A stretch of 5,639 nt of DNA from an uncultured Hyphomicrobiales bacterium (lineage in GTDB: Bacteria > Pseudomonadota > Alphaproteobacteria > Rhizobiales > Aestuariivirgaceae): positions 1 through 5,639 of the forward strand of contig CAIYXE010000810.1 of NCBI GenBank assembly GCA_903930095.1, written 5' to 3'. Made by a program: the position numbers and the translations under genes. Shown here piece after piece: positions 1 to 5,639 of this stretch. Position 1 is the first letter of the stretch. Every line of letters begins with the position of its first letter. The notes below the pieces were generated by a model that did not search any database, had not been told where the DNA came from, and was given only the letters and a program-made list of their open reading frames with translations.

Positions 1-1031
1 AGGCTCGCCATGGTTTGAACCGCTTGAGGGATTTCGGAGCGCAAGGTGCGTGCAAGAGCAAAAGCCCGCCCAGCCTCACCAATGCGCTTTGCGTGTGCCG
101 GCCTTGCCCGCAAGTATTGCAGCTTCTCCACAAGATCAGACTGATCGGCAAGCACGGGTACGTAGTGTGTCCACGGTATCAGGTCATTGTAGTACCACTG
201 CCGCCAGTTGAGCTCCGAATTGACCTTGAGGACCGGCGAGCCGCTCATCAACTTCAGGAACAGGCCTGACCAGGCACTTGCATTGCCATCGATATCGATC
301 TGATAGCGATACTTCAGGATCTCGAGTTGATCCTCCCTCGGACCCAGATAGCTGTTCCTGCGGTAGTGGTCATGGCGGGCGGCAACTTTTCCCTGAATTG
401 CAGTGATGGCAGCGTTGACGAGATGGGGGTGTTGCCTGCCCAGCCGGCAGATCACAACCCGCGGGGCATCCTCAATGTTGAAATAGCGGTTCACACCCGT
501 GTCCGTTCCCCTCCAGTACAGCATATCCGCCCGCTGCTCCCAGGGCGGTGCGGTTTCAAACAGCCTGCGCTCATTCACATAGGCTCTTGCTCTGATGAAG
601 TCGGGGTCCGGGACCAGAAAGTCAGGGGTGGATGCGGAAAAGCTCAACGTCCTCTCGAGGCCCACATCACCCAGAGAGATTTCAAAGCCACCATTCAGTT
701 CGGCTTGTTTAAGATAGGGAATGACGAATGTAAACGTGGCGAGGAGCCGCCCCACCTCAACGCCGGGCACGCCGTGCCAGAGCTTGCACTCCACCACTGA
801 CGGCGACATCTTGATCTTTGCCAGGCTCTTGTCTCGCTCCCGAACGTTATCGGGACGGGAAAAGCAGAGATCGATCGCGATATCCTTTCCCGTCTGGCGG
901 TGAGTGAACTTCGCAACGCCAGCAATCCTGCCGCCTGCAGCCGCAATCTCTTTCCAACGATTTTTCGAAACCTGAGGACGTCCGGCAGCATCGCTCCCAA
1001 CATGTGCCGGTGTGGAGCCATCAACGGCCAT
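1..1031 (-). CDS. Family 90 (CAP10-like) glycosyltransferase, 3' end cut by the window
   Basis: Reading the minus strand gives one uninterrupted frame of 343 codons from ATG at 1031 to the window edge, with no stop reached. The C-terminal half carries the hallmarks of GT90/CAP10 proteins: PDF near residue 137, PPWEQR (162-167), YWRG (172-175), the sugar-nucleotide-site block starting DIDGNASAWSG (246-256), LMSGSPVLKV (261-270), RQWYYNDLIPW (277-287) and HYVPV (289-293). A GDVG motif lies at 121-124. Members transfer a sugar, often xylose or glucose, to a glycan; bacterial ones are usually linked to lipopolysaccharide or capsule decoration, but substrate cannot be inferred here. No signal peptide or membrane helix is seen, so it is probably cytoplasmic. 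Judged by family length only about 10-30 residues should be missing at the C-terminus. The frame stays open back to 1148, so a TTG start at 1142 is possible; ATG 1031 has only a weak GGA upstream. GC (about 47-58% in lines counted by hand) is below that of the central operon. Confidence 0.85.
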   Translation of the reverse strand, partial: MAVDGSTPAHVGSDAAGRPQVSKNRWKEIAAAGGRIAGVAKFTHRQTGKDIAIDLCFSRPDNVRERDKSLAKIKMSPSVVECKLWHGVPGVEVGRLLATFTFVIPYLKQAELNGGFEISLGDVGLERTLSFSASTPDFLVPDPDFIRARAYVNERRLFETAPPWEQRADMLYWRGTDTGVNRYFNIEDAPRVVICRLGRQHPHLVNAAITAIQGKVAARHDHYRRNSYLGPREDQLEILKYRYQIDIDGNASAWSGLFLKLMSGSPVLKVNSELNWRQWYYNDLIPWTHYVPVLADQSDLVEKLQYLRARPAHAKRIGEAGRAFALARTLRSEIPQAVQTMAS

Positions 1032-1099
1032 CCGAATTCCAAAGCATGCAATTTCCCTAAATCTGACATCTACCGGATGACCGGTTTGTTCAGTTTGAG

Positions 1100-1111
1100 G
1101 TTTGCGCAAAC
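1100..1111. repeat. 12-base perfect palindrome upstream of the glycosyltransferase
   Basis: GTTTGCGCAAAC reads identically on both strands. It lies 69 bases upstream of the ATG chosen for the glycosyltransferase, inside the gene-poor stretch 1032-1329. A dimeric regulator could bind such a site, but if the glycosyltransferase really starts at TTG 1142 the palindrome would be coding and meaningless. There is no second copy in the window. Confidence 0.3.
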
Positions 1112-1213
1112 TTGCAGCTTTGGCAAGACTGCGCCTTGGCAAATGGCATCACCGGTCCGTCAAAGCCGTGATGTCTGCACGTTGCTGACACAGGATATTG
1201 TCCCTTGCTTTCG

Positions 1214-1324
1214 TCAGTGCCAGTCCTTCCTTGGTATGTGCTGGGACCTGTGTGCCGGGACAGCGACCTTTGCCATCTGGAAGTTGACATAACGCGTGTC
1301 GCTGACGATCCTGCGCGTGCTCCG
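1214..1324 (-). pseudogene. Remnant of an IS1380-family transposase C-terminus
   Basis: In the minus frame starting at 1324 the translation reads RSTRRIVSDTRYVNFQMAKV, then AVPA, diverges, and stops at 1214-1216. The YVxFQMAxVAVP pattern is what I recall from the last part of IS1380-type DDE transposases, where it is normally followed by a helix like xLFxxILxxI before the end. Here that following segment is replaced by unrelated residues, and everything upstream of the fragment is the 3' end of the hydrolase gene. So at most about 23 recognisable codons remain, with no catalytic residues. No clear terminal inverted repeats or target duplications were found around it. The rest of 1032-1329 holds no gene I can support. 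The family assignment is from memory of the motif and is only moderately sure. Confidence 0.42.
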
Positions 1325-1329
1325 CCAGT

Positions 1330-2115
1330 TCAGGATGAGCGGTGACGTTGCAGAAAATCCAGAACCGGCGGCGCCACCTGCCCGGCTGCCTCGAGAAGGA
1401 TGGCGTGGCGGAGGACAGGGAGAATCACCAGTTCCGCATCGGGAAGTGCGGCCGCGATCTGGCGGTTGAGGCGGGGGTTGCAGCCGCCGTCGTTCTCGCC
1501 CGTCAGCACGAGGCAGGGGTGCTTCACCTCGTGCAGCCAGGGGGACATCTCGGTTTCGGCATAGATGTCGAAAACCGAGAGGAAGACCTCCGGGTCAGTG
1601 TCGATCACCTGCTGCATGCGGCGGGTGATGACGTCCGGGCGGCGCTCGGCGAATTCGGGCGTGAACCAGCGGTCCCTCAGTGTCTCCAGTACCTGCGGAA
1701 TGCCCTTGCTGCGCATGGCGGCAACCACGCCCCTGACCTTGGCGCTGTCGTCCCCGGTGCGGAAGGCGGCGGTGGACCAGAGGCCCAGGGTGAGCACGTG
1801 CTGGGGATATTTCCGCGCATAGGCGGGGCCGATCATGCCGCCCAGCGAGTGCCCCGCGACGTGTGCCCTTTCGATGCCGAGTTCCTTGCGCAGTGCTTCC
1901 AGGTCTTCCACCAGATCGTCCAGCGTGTAGGGCGGTTTCGGCACGGGCGATGCGCCATGGCCGCGGAGATCGTAGGAGATGCAGCGGTATTGGGACCTGA
2001 GCAGCGGGATCAGCCCCGCGAAGGAGGCACGCGAGGCGCCGATGCCGTGGATGAGGAAGAGGGGTTCGCCCTCGCCCTCGACCGAAAAGGCGGATCTGAC
2101 CGGATCGGGCATCAT
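1330..2115 (-). CDS. Alpha/beta-fold hydrolase, 3-oxoadipate enol-lactonase-like
   Basis: A 261-residue single-domain alpha/beta hydrolase, the usual size. The oxyanion-hole segment LIHGIG is at 21-26, strand-turn YDLRGHGAS at 48-56, the nucleophile elbow GHSLGG at 88-93 (Ser90), the acid in TGENDGG with Asp209 and the catalytic His237 in LRHAILLE. The triad Ser-Asp-His is therefore complete. The DLRGHG and GHSLGG signatures and length resemble PcaD-type enol-lactonases and C-C bond hydrolases (MhpC/BphD-like), but no other pca, mhp or bph gene is present, so ester, lactone or C-C cleavage cannot be told apart. It is cytoplasmic by lack of a signal. The ATG overlaps the stop of the tautomerase gene (ATGA), with no strong Shine-Dalgarno, which points to translational coupling. 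A second ATG follows immediately at 2112. It is the last gene of the proposed operon; no terminator was seen after it. Confidence 0.9.
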   Translation of the reverse strand: MMPDPVRSAFSVEGEGEPLFLIHGIGASRASFAGLIPLLRSQYRCISYDLRGHGASPVPKPPYTLDDLVEDLEALRKELGIERAHVAGHSLGGMIGPAYARKYPQHVLTLGLWSTAAFRTGDDSAKVRGVVAAMRSKGIPQVLETLRDRWFTPEFAERRPDVITRRMQQVIDTDPEVFLSVFDIYAETEMSPWLHEVKHPCLVLTGENDGGCNPRLNRQIAAALPDAELVILPVLRHAILLEAAGQVAPPVLDFLQRHRSS

Positions 2116-2315
2116 GGCTTGTCCGGATACTTCTCGCTCATCATGTCGTGGCCCACGGCCCAGTCATGCTTCTCGACATCGACGAACACCACGTTGAAGG
2201 AAGCCGGATTGCCGCCGCCTGCGCCGCGGATGAAGCCATCCACCAGCTCACGCGCGATTGCCTTCTTCTGCTCGGGCGTGCGGCCCTTGAACATTTCGAC
2301 CCGGATGATGGGCAT
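2112..2315 (-). CDS. 4-oxalocrotonate tautomerase family protein
   Basis: A 67-codon protein, typical of the short 4-OT subunits (about 62 residues). It starts MPIIRVEMFKGRTPEQKKA: after removal of Met the N-terminal Pro1, the catalytic base of the superfamily, is exposed, and Arg11 of classical 4-OT is kept in GRT. The second substrate-binding arginine (Arg39 in the Pseudomonas enzyme) aligns with Asn in SFNVV, and Phe50 aligns with Trp in HDWAVG. This suggests a family member with a tautomerase or related activity different from classical 4-oxalocrotonate tautomerase. Such proteins act as cytoplasmic homohexamers or similar oligomers. It lies 25 bases after the LLM oxidoreductase, has a good AAAGGA ribosome binding site, and overlaps the hydrolase start by 4 bases, so the three are very likely cotranscribed. 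Confidence 0.9.
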   Translation of the reverse strand: MPIIRVEMFKGRTPEQKKAIARELVDGFIRGAGGGNPASFNVVFVDVEKHDWAVGHDMMSEKYPDKP

Positions 2316-2320
2316 GTGCG

Positions 2321-2326
2321 TCCTTT
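2321..2326 (-). promoter_or_regulatory. Ribosome binding site of the tautomerase gene
   Basis: AAAGGA on the minus strand lies 5 bases before the ATG at 2315, inside the 25-base gap after the LLM gene. It confirms that this small gene is translated independently and fixes its start. Confidence 0.6.
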
Positions 2327-2340
2327 CTACTGCTGATAAC

Positions 2341-3366
2341 TCAGGCCGCTTTCCTGCGCTGGCGGAAATGCGGCATCACGTCTTCGGCGAAACGGCTCAT
2401 CATGTCGCGCGTCATCTGCTCGTCCTGGCCGTAATTGGAGGTGGTGAGCACCTCGTGGATGCCGAGCTCGGCATAGACCGACAGCCGCTCGATCATCTCG
2501 TCCCTGCCGCAGAGCAGAAGATTGGCGGCGAGCTCGTCCACCGTCTGGGCGCGCGGCAGCGGGCGGATGATGCCCCTGTCGACGATGCCGGGCCCGCCGA
2601 AGACATTGTCGAAGCTCCGGTAATAGGTCCAGGCAAGCTCGGCGATGTGGCGGCGCTCGGCCTCGCTGGACACCAGGAACATGCCGCGCTGGAGCGACAG
2701 CTGCGTGTCGAGCGGGCGGCCGGCCGCGGCCTTGCCACGGGTGAAGGCGTTGACCTGGTCGATGAGCTGCTGGTGGCTGCCGCCGAGCGGCGTTGTCTGC
2801 ACGTGATAGCCGGCCTTGGCGGCGGCCTCGATGCCGGCGGGGTTCATCACCGCGGCCATCAGCGGGATGGGATCCTCCGGACGCGGCATGATGGTGAGCG
2901 GCTCGAAACTGTAGCGCGGGCTGTTCCAGGAGACTTCTTCCTGGGTGAGGAGCGCTTCAAGGAGCTTCAGGTCCTCCTCGAACCGGGGTTTGGTGTCCTC
3001 GATGGGAACGCCGAAGCGCGCCGTCTCGAAGCCGAAGGCGCCCTTGCCCACGCCCAGCATCAGCCGCCCGTCGCACAGCGCCTGGGCCTGCACGACTTCG
3101 CCCGCGAAGATCCGCATGTCGCGGATCGGCAGCTGGCACACCGAGGTGACGAGCCTGATGTGCTGGGTGTGGGCGGCGATCTTCACTGCCATCTGCAAGG
3201 GCGAGGGGATCAGCAGGATGTTGAGCAGGTGATGTTCCGGGATCGCGACACCGCGATAACCCACCGCCTCTGCATGGACGGCCTGTGCCACGACGTTCCG
3301 GTAAAGGCGCTTGCCGCCCATGGCAGGGTCCAGCATGTGGCTCGACAGGAAGTGGACGAATTCCAT
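2341..3366 (-). CDS. LLM-class (luciferase-like) flavin-dependent oxidoreductase
   Basis: A 341-residue protein with the layout of the bacterial luciferase-like TIM barrel, which uses reduced FMN or F420. Visible features are an N-terminal strand MEFVHFLS, the AIPEHHLLN segment with EHH at 44-46 as in luciferase-type monooxygenases, RLVTSVCQLP (71-80), the RLMLGVGKGAFGFE stretch (101-114) near the cofactor site, and a C-terminal DELAANLLLCGRDEMIERL block followed by ELGIHEVLTTSNYG. The EHH and overall form favour an FMNH2-dependent monooxygenase over an F420 enzyme, but this is an inference. A flavin reductase partner is not in the window. Possible reactions include Baeyer-Villiger or C-S/C-N oxygenation. 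Start choice is firm: GGAGG sits 6 bases before the ATG. It lies 66 bases after the transporter gene and 25 before the tautomerase. Confidence 0.9.
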   Translation of the reverse strand: MEFVHFLSSHMLDPAMGGKRLYRNVVAQAVHAEAVGYRGVAIPEHHLLNILLIPSPLQMAVKIAAHTQHIRLVTSVCQLPIRDMRIFAGEVVQAQALCDGRLMLGVGKGAFGFETARFGVPIEDTKPRFEEDLKLLEALLTQEEVSWNSPRYSFEPLTIMPRPEDPIPLMAAVMNPAGIEAAAKAGYHVQTTPLGGSHQQLIDQVNAFTRGKAAAGRPLDTQLSLQRGMFLVSSEAERRHIAELAWTYYRSFDNVFGGPGIVDRGIIRPLPRAQTVDELAANLLLCGRDEMIERLSVYAELGIHEVLTTSNYGQDEQMTRDMMSRFAEDVMPHFRQRRKAA

Positions 3367-3372
3367 GAGATG

Positions 3373-3377
3373 CCTCC
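3373..3377 (-). promoter_or_regulatory. Ribosome binding site of the LLM oxidoreductase gene
   Basis: A full GGAGG on the minus strand, 6 bases ahead of the ATG at 3366. It is the best Shine-Dalgarno in the window and suggests strong translation of the oxidoreductase. The 66-base gap that contains it shows no clear promoter or terminator. Confidence 0.7.
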
Positions 3378-3432
3378 GGTTTGACGCTTCAGAGTGGCAG
3401 AGGGCCCGTGCTTTGGAAACCCCGAAATCGCC

Positions 3433-4359
3433 TCAGGCCCGGGGGGTGGAGCGCCTGCGCTCGCGCTGCCGCCGCCAGTCATTGAGGATGTGGATCAGCA
3501 GCGCCACGAACACGATCGCGCCGCCGATGATGGTGCGCGGCATCGGCACCTCGCCGTGGATGAGCCAGACCCAGACGGGTCCCAGGACCGGTTCCAGCGT
3601 GCTCACCAGGGCGGCGAGGGCGGCGGGAACCAGCCGCGCGCCGGTCACGAACATTGCAAGCCCGGCGCCGAGGTTCACCGCGCCGAACATCACCAGCCAG
3701 AACAGGTCGGGTGCGGCGACGGCAAGCCCGCCCGAGAGGAAAAAGGCCGCAATACAGGCCATGGCCGTGCCGAGGCAGACGGCGGGCGTCATCCGCACCT
3801 CCGGGTGGTGCCGGGTGATGACGATCGCCGCCGAAAACAGCACGGTGATGAGAAGCGCCAGCCCGTCGCCAACCGGCGAGACCTGGCCCGAGAAGGAGGC
3901 CGAGACCATGATGGAGACGCCGCCGATCACCGCCGCGATGGCGATCCATGTGGCGAGGTTCACGCGCTCTCGGAAGACCGCCCAGGCAAGCAGTGCCGCG
4001 AACAAGGGGGCCGCCGCCTGGATGAGCAGGATGTTGGCCACCGTGGTGTGCTGCAGCGCCACAACGAAGGAGGATGAGGCAATGCCGAAGCAGCAGGCCA
4101 CGCCCAGCCCCGGCCAGCCCATGGCGCGGAACATCCTCACCGTTGCCTGAGGACCTTCCCGCCATAGCATGAAGAGCAGGAGGAAGGAGGCCGCGAACAG
4201 CGACCGCCAGAACACGACCGTCCAGGCGTCTGGCTCGTTGATGAAGCGCGCGATGGTGCCGCCGAAGCTCCAGGCGATGGCCGCACCCGCCACCAGCAGC
4301 ACGCCCAGCCGGAAGTCGGCGGCGTGCGTGCGGGGGTGAATCGCTTGGGCGGTGGCCAT
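3433..4359 (-). CDS. EamA/DMT-superfamily transporter
   Basis: A 308-residue inner-membrane protein with about ten hydrophobic helices in two EamA repeats, roughly residues 19-152 and 166-292, the usual 10-TMS DMT layout. Recognisable family features are the first-helix AIAWSFGG (27-34), the FWR in helix 2 (50-52), VANILLIQAAAPLFAALLAW (107-126) with the following FRERVN, and in the second repeat ALVSTLEPVLGPVWVWLIHG (250-269). The C-terminus is basic (RRQRERRR), fitting the positive-inside rule. DMT proteins move small metabolites such as amino acids or amines, mostly outward, but substrate cannot be inferred. An in-frame TAG lies 15 bases upstream of the ATG, so ATG 4359 is the first possible start, although no good Shine-Dalgarno precedes it. 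As first gene of the proposed operon it may handle a substrate or product of the enzymes encoded after it; 59 bases separate it from the gene upstream. Confidence 0.9.
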   Translation of the reverse strand: MATAQAIHPRTHAADFRLGVLLVAGAAIAWSFGGTIARFINEPDAWTVVFWRSLFAASFLLLFMLWREGPQATVRMFRAMGWPGLGVACCFGIASSSFVVALQHTTVANILLIQAAAPLFAALLAWAVFRERVNLATWIAIAAVIGGVSIMVSASFSGQVSPVGDGLALLITVLFSAAIVITRHHPEVRMTPAVCLGTAMACIAAFFLSGGLAVAAPDLFWLVMFGAVNLGAGLAMFVTGARLVPAALAALVSTLEPVLGPVWVWLIHGEVPMPRTIIGGAIVFVALLIHILNDWRRQRERRRSTPRA

Positions 4360-4418
4360 GGAGAGCAGGGTCTAGTCGCGGCCAGGGCGCTGTGCAAGCG
4401 GGAGGGCGCCTGGACGGT

Positions 4419-5006
4419 TCATACCTGCTCGGCGATCAGCGGGTCCTCAGGGCGCTCATAGTCAAAGACGTTCAGTTCGATCACTGCAAAGCAGGCAATC
4501 CAGAGCACGGCATCGTAGAAGTCGAGAAGTCCGGCGAGCCCCACGCCGTCCTGCATCCCCGTATAACCCCACCATACCGCAACGCCCACGAGAACGGCAT
4601 AGAGGGACAGCTTTATGGCATTGCGGATCTTCCATTCGCTTCCTTCGTAGTCACCCGGCGAATAAACGTCGTAGGCGAGCACGGCGCAAACCAGTAGCCA
4701 TGTGACAGAATTCAGCAGATCAACCCAATCGCCATTGGCGAAGTATTGCCAGGTGGCAAAGAGCGCAAGGCCGTAGCCGAGGCTCTGGAAGGCGAAGAGC
4801 CCCCACTTTTCGTACTTCGAGGCGTAGACCTCATCGAGCGAGGTGCTTTCATATTCGAAGGTTCCGAGGAGGATGACCCAGCCCAAGGAATCCAATGCCT
4901 CATAGGGGGTTCCGTTGAGCATGAAGAGCAGGATGTTGAAGGTCAGCAGCGCATAGACCGAGTATTTGAACATCCGGAAATGCACAGAGTGCGACTGCTT
5001 CGACAT
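4419..5006 (-). CDS. Unrecognised six-helix membrane protein with three tandem hairpin repeats
   Basis: A 195-residue protein that I cannot assign to a family. Six hydrophobic segments are seen at about 14-31, 36-52, 68-90, 94-112, 130-149 and 160-179. The second helix of each pair repeats one pattern: acid at 36/96/162, Asp/Asn at 39/99/165, Trp at 43/103/169, Glu/Ala/Glu at 51/111/177 and Glu/Asp/Asn at 53/113/179. The first helix of each pair ends in NG, NG or TG. This indicates a triplicated two-helix unit in the inner membrane; buried acids hint at ion or proton handling or helix packing, but no function is claimed. A DYE motif follows helices 4 and 6. The reading frame extends to an ATG at 5081 just after the glnA terminator, but a candidate promoter covers that extension and its residues look unlike the rest, so I prefer ATG 5006, even though only a weak ribosome binding site precedes it. 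GC (53-55% in two lines counted) is lower than in the operon after it. Confidence 0.7.
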   Translation of the reverse strand: MSKQSHSVHFRMFKYSVYALLTFNILLFMLNGTPYEALDSLGWVILLGTFEYESTSLDEVYASKYEKWGLFAFQSLGYGLALFATWQYFANGDWVDLLNSVTWLLVCAVLAYDVYSPGDYEGSEWKIRNAIKLSLYAVLVGVAVWWGYTGMQDGVGLAGLLDFYDAVLWIACFAVIELNVFDYERPEDPLIAEQV

Positions 5007-5046
5007 CGAGGCCACTCGAGGTTGAGTTTCGAGATTGTTTCCTTCA

Positions 5047-5075
5047 CTTCTATGACAGAATCTTGACTGCGCCAA
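5047..5075 (-). promoter_or_regulatory. Candidate sigma-70-type promoter for the membrane protein gene
   Basis: On the minus strand TTGGCG (5070-5075) and TAGAAG (5047-5052) are separated by 17 bases. Each hexamer matches the consensus at 4 of 6 positions. Its place between the glnA terminator and ATG 5006 is what an independent transcript would need. Predicted from the sequence only; alphaproteobacterial promoters are loose, so false positives are common. Confidence 0.35.
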
Positions 5076-5087
5076 CGCCATGACGAC

Positions 5088-5119
5088 AAAAAAGCCCCGG
5101 CATTGCTGCCGGGGCCTTT
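5088..5119 (-). terminator. Rho-independent terminator of glnA
   Basis: On the minus strand a perfect 9-base-pair stem (GCCCCGGCA with TGCCGGGGC), loop of 4, is followed directly by a run of six T. It starts about 25 bases after the glnA stop codon. This is a textbook intrinsic terminator and separates glnA from the membrane-protein gene. Confidence 0.92.
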
Positions 5120-5144
5120 CGCTGTCGCGTCCCGAGGGTGGGGA

Positions 5145-5639
5145 TCAGCAGCTGTAGTACATGTCGTACTCGACCGGATGGGGGGTCATCCGGTAGCGGT
5201 CCTGCTCTTCCTGCTTCAGTTCGAGATAGGCATCGATCTGGTCCTTGGAGAAGACGCCGCCCTTGAGGAGGAACTCGTGGTCGGCCATCAGCGAGTCGAT
5301 CGCTTCCTGCAGCGAGCCGCAGACGGTGGGGACCTTGGCGAGCTCTGCCGGCGGCAGGTCGTAGAGGTTCTTGTCCATGGCCGGGCCGGGGTGGATCTTG
5401 TTCACGATGCCGTCGAGGCCCGCCATGATGATCGCCGAGAAGCAGAGGTAGGGGTTGGCGGTCGGATCGGGGAAGCGGACTTCCACGCGCTTGGCCTTGG
5501 GGTTCGCCGTGTAGGGAATGCGGCAGGAGGCCGAGCGGTTGCGCGAGGAGTAGGCGAGAAGCACGGGGGCTTCATAGCCCGGCACCAGGCGCTTGTAGGA
5601 GTTGGTCGACGGGTTGGTGAAGGCGTTGAGCGCCTTCGC
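5145..5639 (-). CDS. glnA: Glutamine synthetase, type I, C-terminal part (5' end outside the window)
   Basis: The last 164 codons of the ATP-dependent enzyme that makes glutamine from glutamate and ammonium in the cytoplasm, a dodecamer central to nitrogen assimilation. The fragment starts [20 protein letters not shown], followed by the NRSASCRIP active-site arginine block and the [14 protein letters not shown] substrate-binding strand. Its NLYDLPP motif contains the tyrosine adenylylated by GlnE in the GSI-beta class (codon 5361-5363), so activity is probably controlled by adenylylation. The end [11 protein letters not shown] resembles alphaproteobacterial GlnA, which usually ends YDMYYSV; the final Cys is a small variation. 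About 300 residues lie beyond the right edge. ATG 5585 is internal, not a start. In related genomes glnB commonly precedes glnA; this cannot be checked here. Confidence 0.97.
   Translation of the reverse strand, partial: AKALNAFTNPSTNSYKRLVPGYEAPVLLAYSSRNRSASCRIPYTANPKAKRVEVRFPDPTANPYLCFSAIIMAGLDGIVNKIHPGPAMDKNLYDLPPAELAKVPTVCGSLQEAIDSLMADHEFLLKGGVFSKDQIDAYLELKQEEQDRYRMTPHPVEYDMYYSC

Noticed and set aside
327..800. 157-codon plus-strand frame and a 124-codon minus frame at 695-1069
   Set aside because: They overlap the GT90 glycosyltransferase frame, which has many matched family motifs; these translations have none.
1090..1290. 66-codon minus-strand frame starting MSTSRWQRS
   Set aside because: It runs across the transposase remnant in another frame, has no ribosome binding site and no recognisable motif.
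1342..3384. 680-codon open frame on the plus strand
   Set aside because: It lies antisense to the hydrolase, tautomerase and LLM genes, all with clear family motifs. Its protein has no recognisable domain and is rich in Gly, His, Arg, Asp and Glu as expected for the complement of GC-rich codons.
3394..4077. 227-codon plus-strand frame, and a 228-codon minus frame at 3479-4165
   Set aside because: Both are shadows of the DMT transporter gene; their translations are low in hydrophobic order and rich in Arg, Gly and His or Pro.
4382..4413. Imperfect inverted repeat between the membrane protein and transporter genes
   Set aside because: The stem is only 5 plus 3 base pairs with a bulge and there is no T-run after it, so it does not make a convincing terminator.
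5050..5085. Possible sigma-54 promoter after glnA
   Set aside because: TGGCGTTGGCGC looks suggestive, but no GC element is found at the required spacing from either GG.

Overview
The window looks like a piece of a high-GC alphaproteobacterial chromosome. The main evidence is a type I glutamine synthetase C-terminus with the adenylylation motif NLYDLPP and a C-terminus ending YDMYYSC. GC-rich codon use in the central genes, Shine-Dalgarno-led starts and the gene families present agree with this. The order alphaproteobacteria is an inference from these features; the species cannot be read from the window. Every gene I can support lies on the minus strand, so transcription runs from right to left.

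Right edge (about 5000-5639): the last 164 codons of glnA, closed by a strong intrinsic terminator (5088-5119). Just beyond it is a candidate promoter (5047-5075) for a 195-residue membrane protein (4419-5006) that I do not recognise. That protein appears to be built from three tandem two-helix hairpins with matching acidic, Trp and acidic/amide positions.

Centre (1330-4359): four closely spaced genes in one direction: an EamA/DMT-type transporter, a luciferase-like (LLM) flavin-dependent oxidoreductase, a small 4-oxalocrotonate-tautomerase-family protein and an alpha/beta hydrolase. The gaps are 66, 25 and -4 bases, and the LLM and tautomerase genes have clear ribosome binding sites. This looks like a small operon. 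A possible logic is import or export of a small molecule, oxygenation by the LLM enzyme, tautomerisation of an unsaturated acid or keto intermediate, and hydrolysis of an ester, lactone or C-C bond. The substrate is not known.

Left edge (1-1329): a family-90 (CAP10-type) glycosyltransferase gene runs off the left end. It is lower in GC than the central operon. Upstream of it, between it and the hydrolase, is a gene-poor stretch of about 300 bases. This holds a short piece that looks like the C-terminus of an IS1380-family transposase and a 12-base perfect palindrome. This edge looks like a rearranged or acquired segment beside a housekeeping-like block.

Most interesting for follow-up: the three-hairpin membrane protein after glnA, the uncharacterised LLM/tautomerase/hydrolase/transporter cassette, and the glycosyltransferase next to a transposase scar, whose true start is uncertain.
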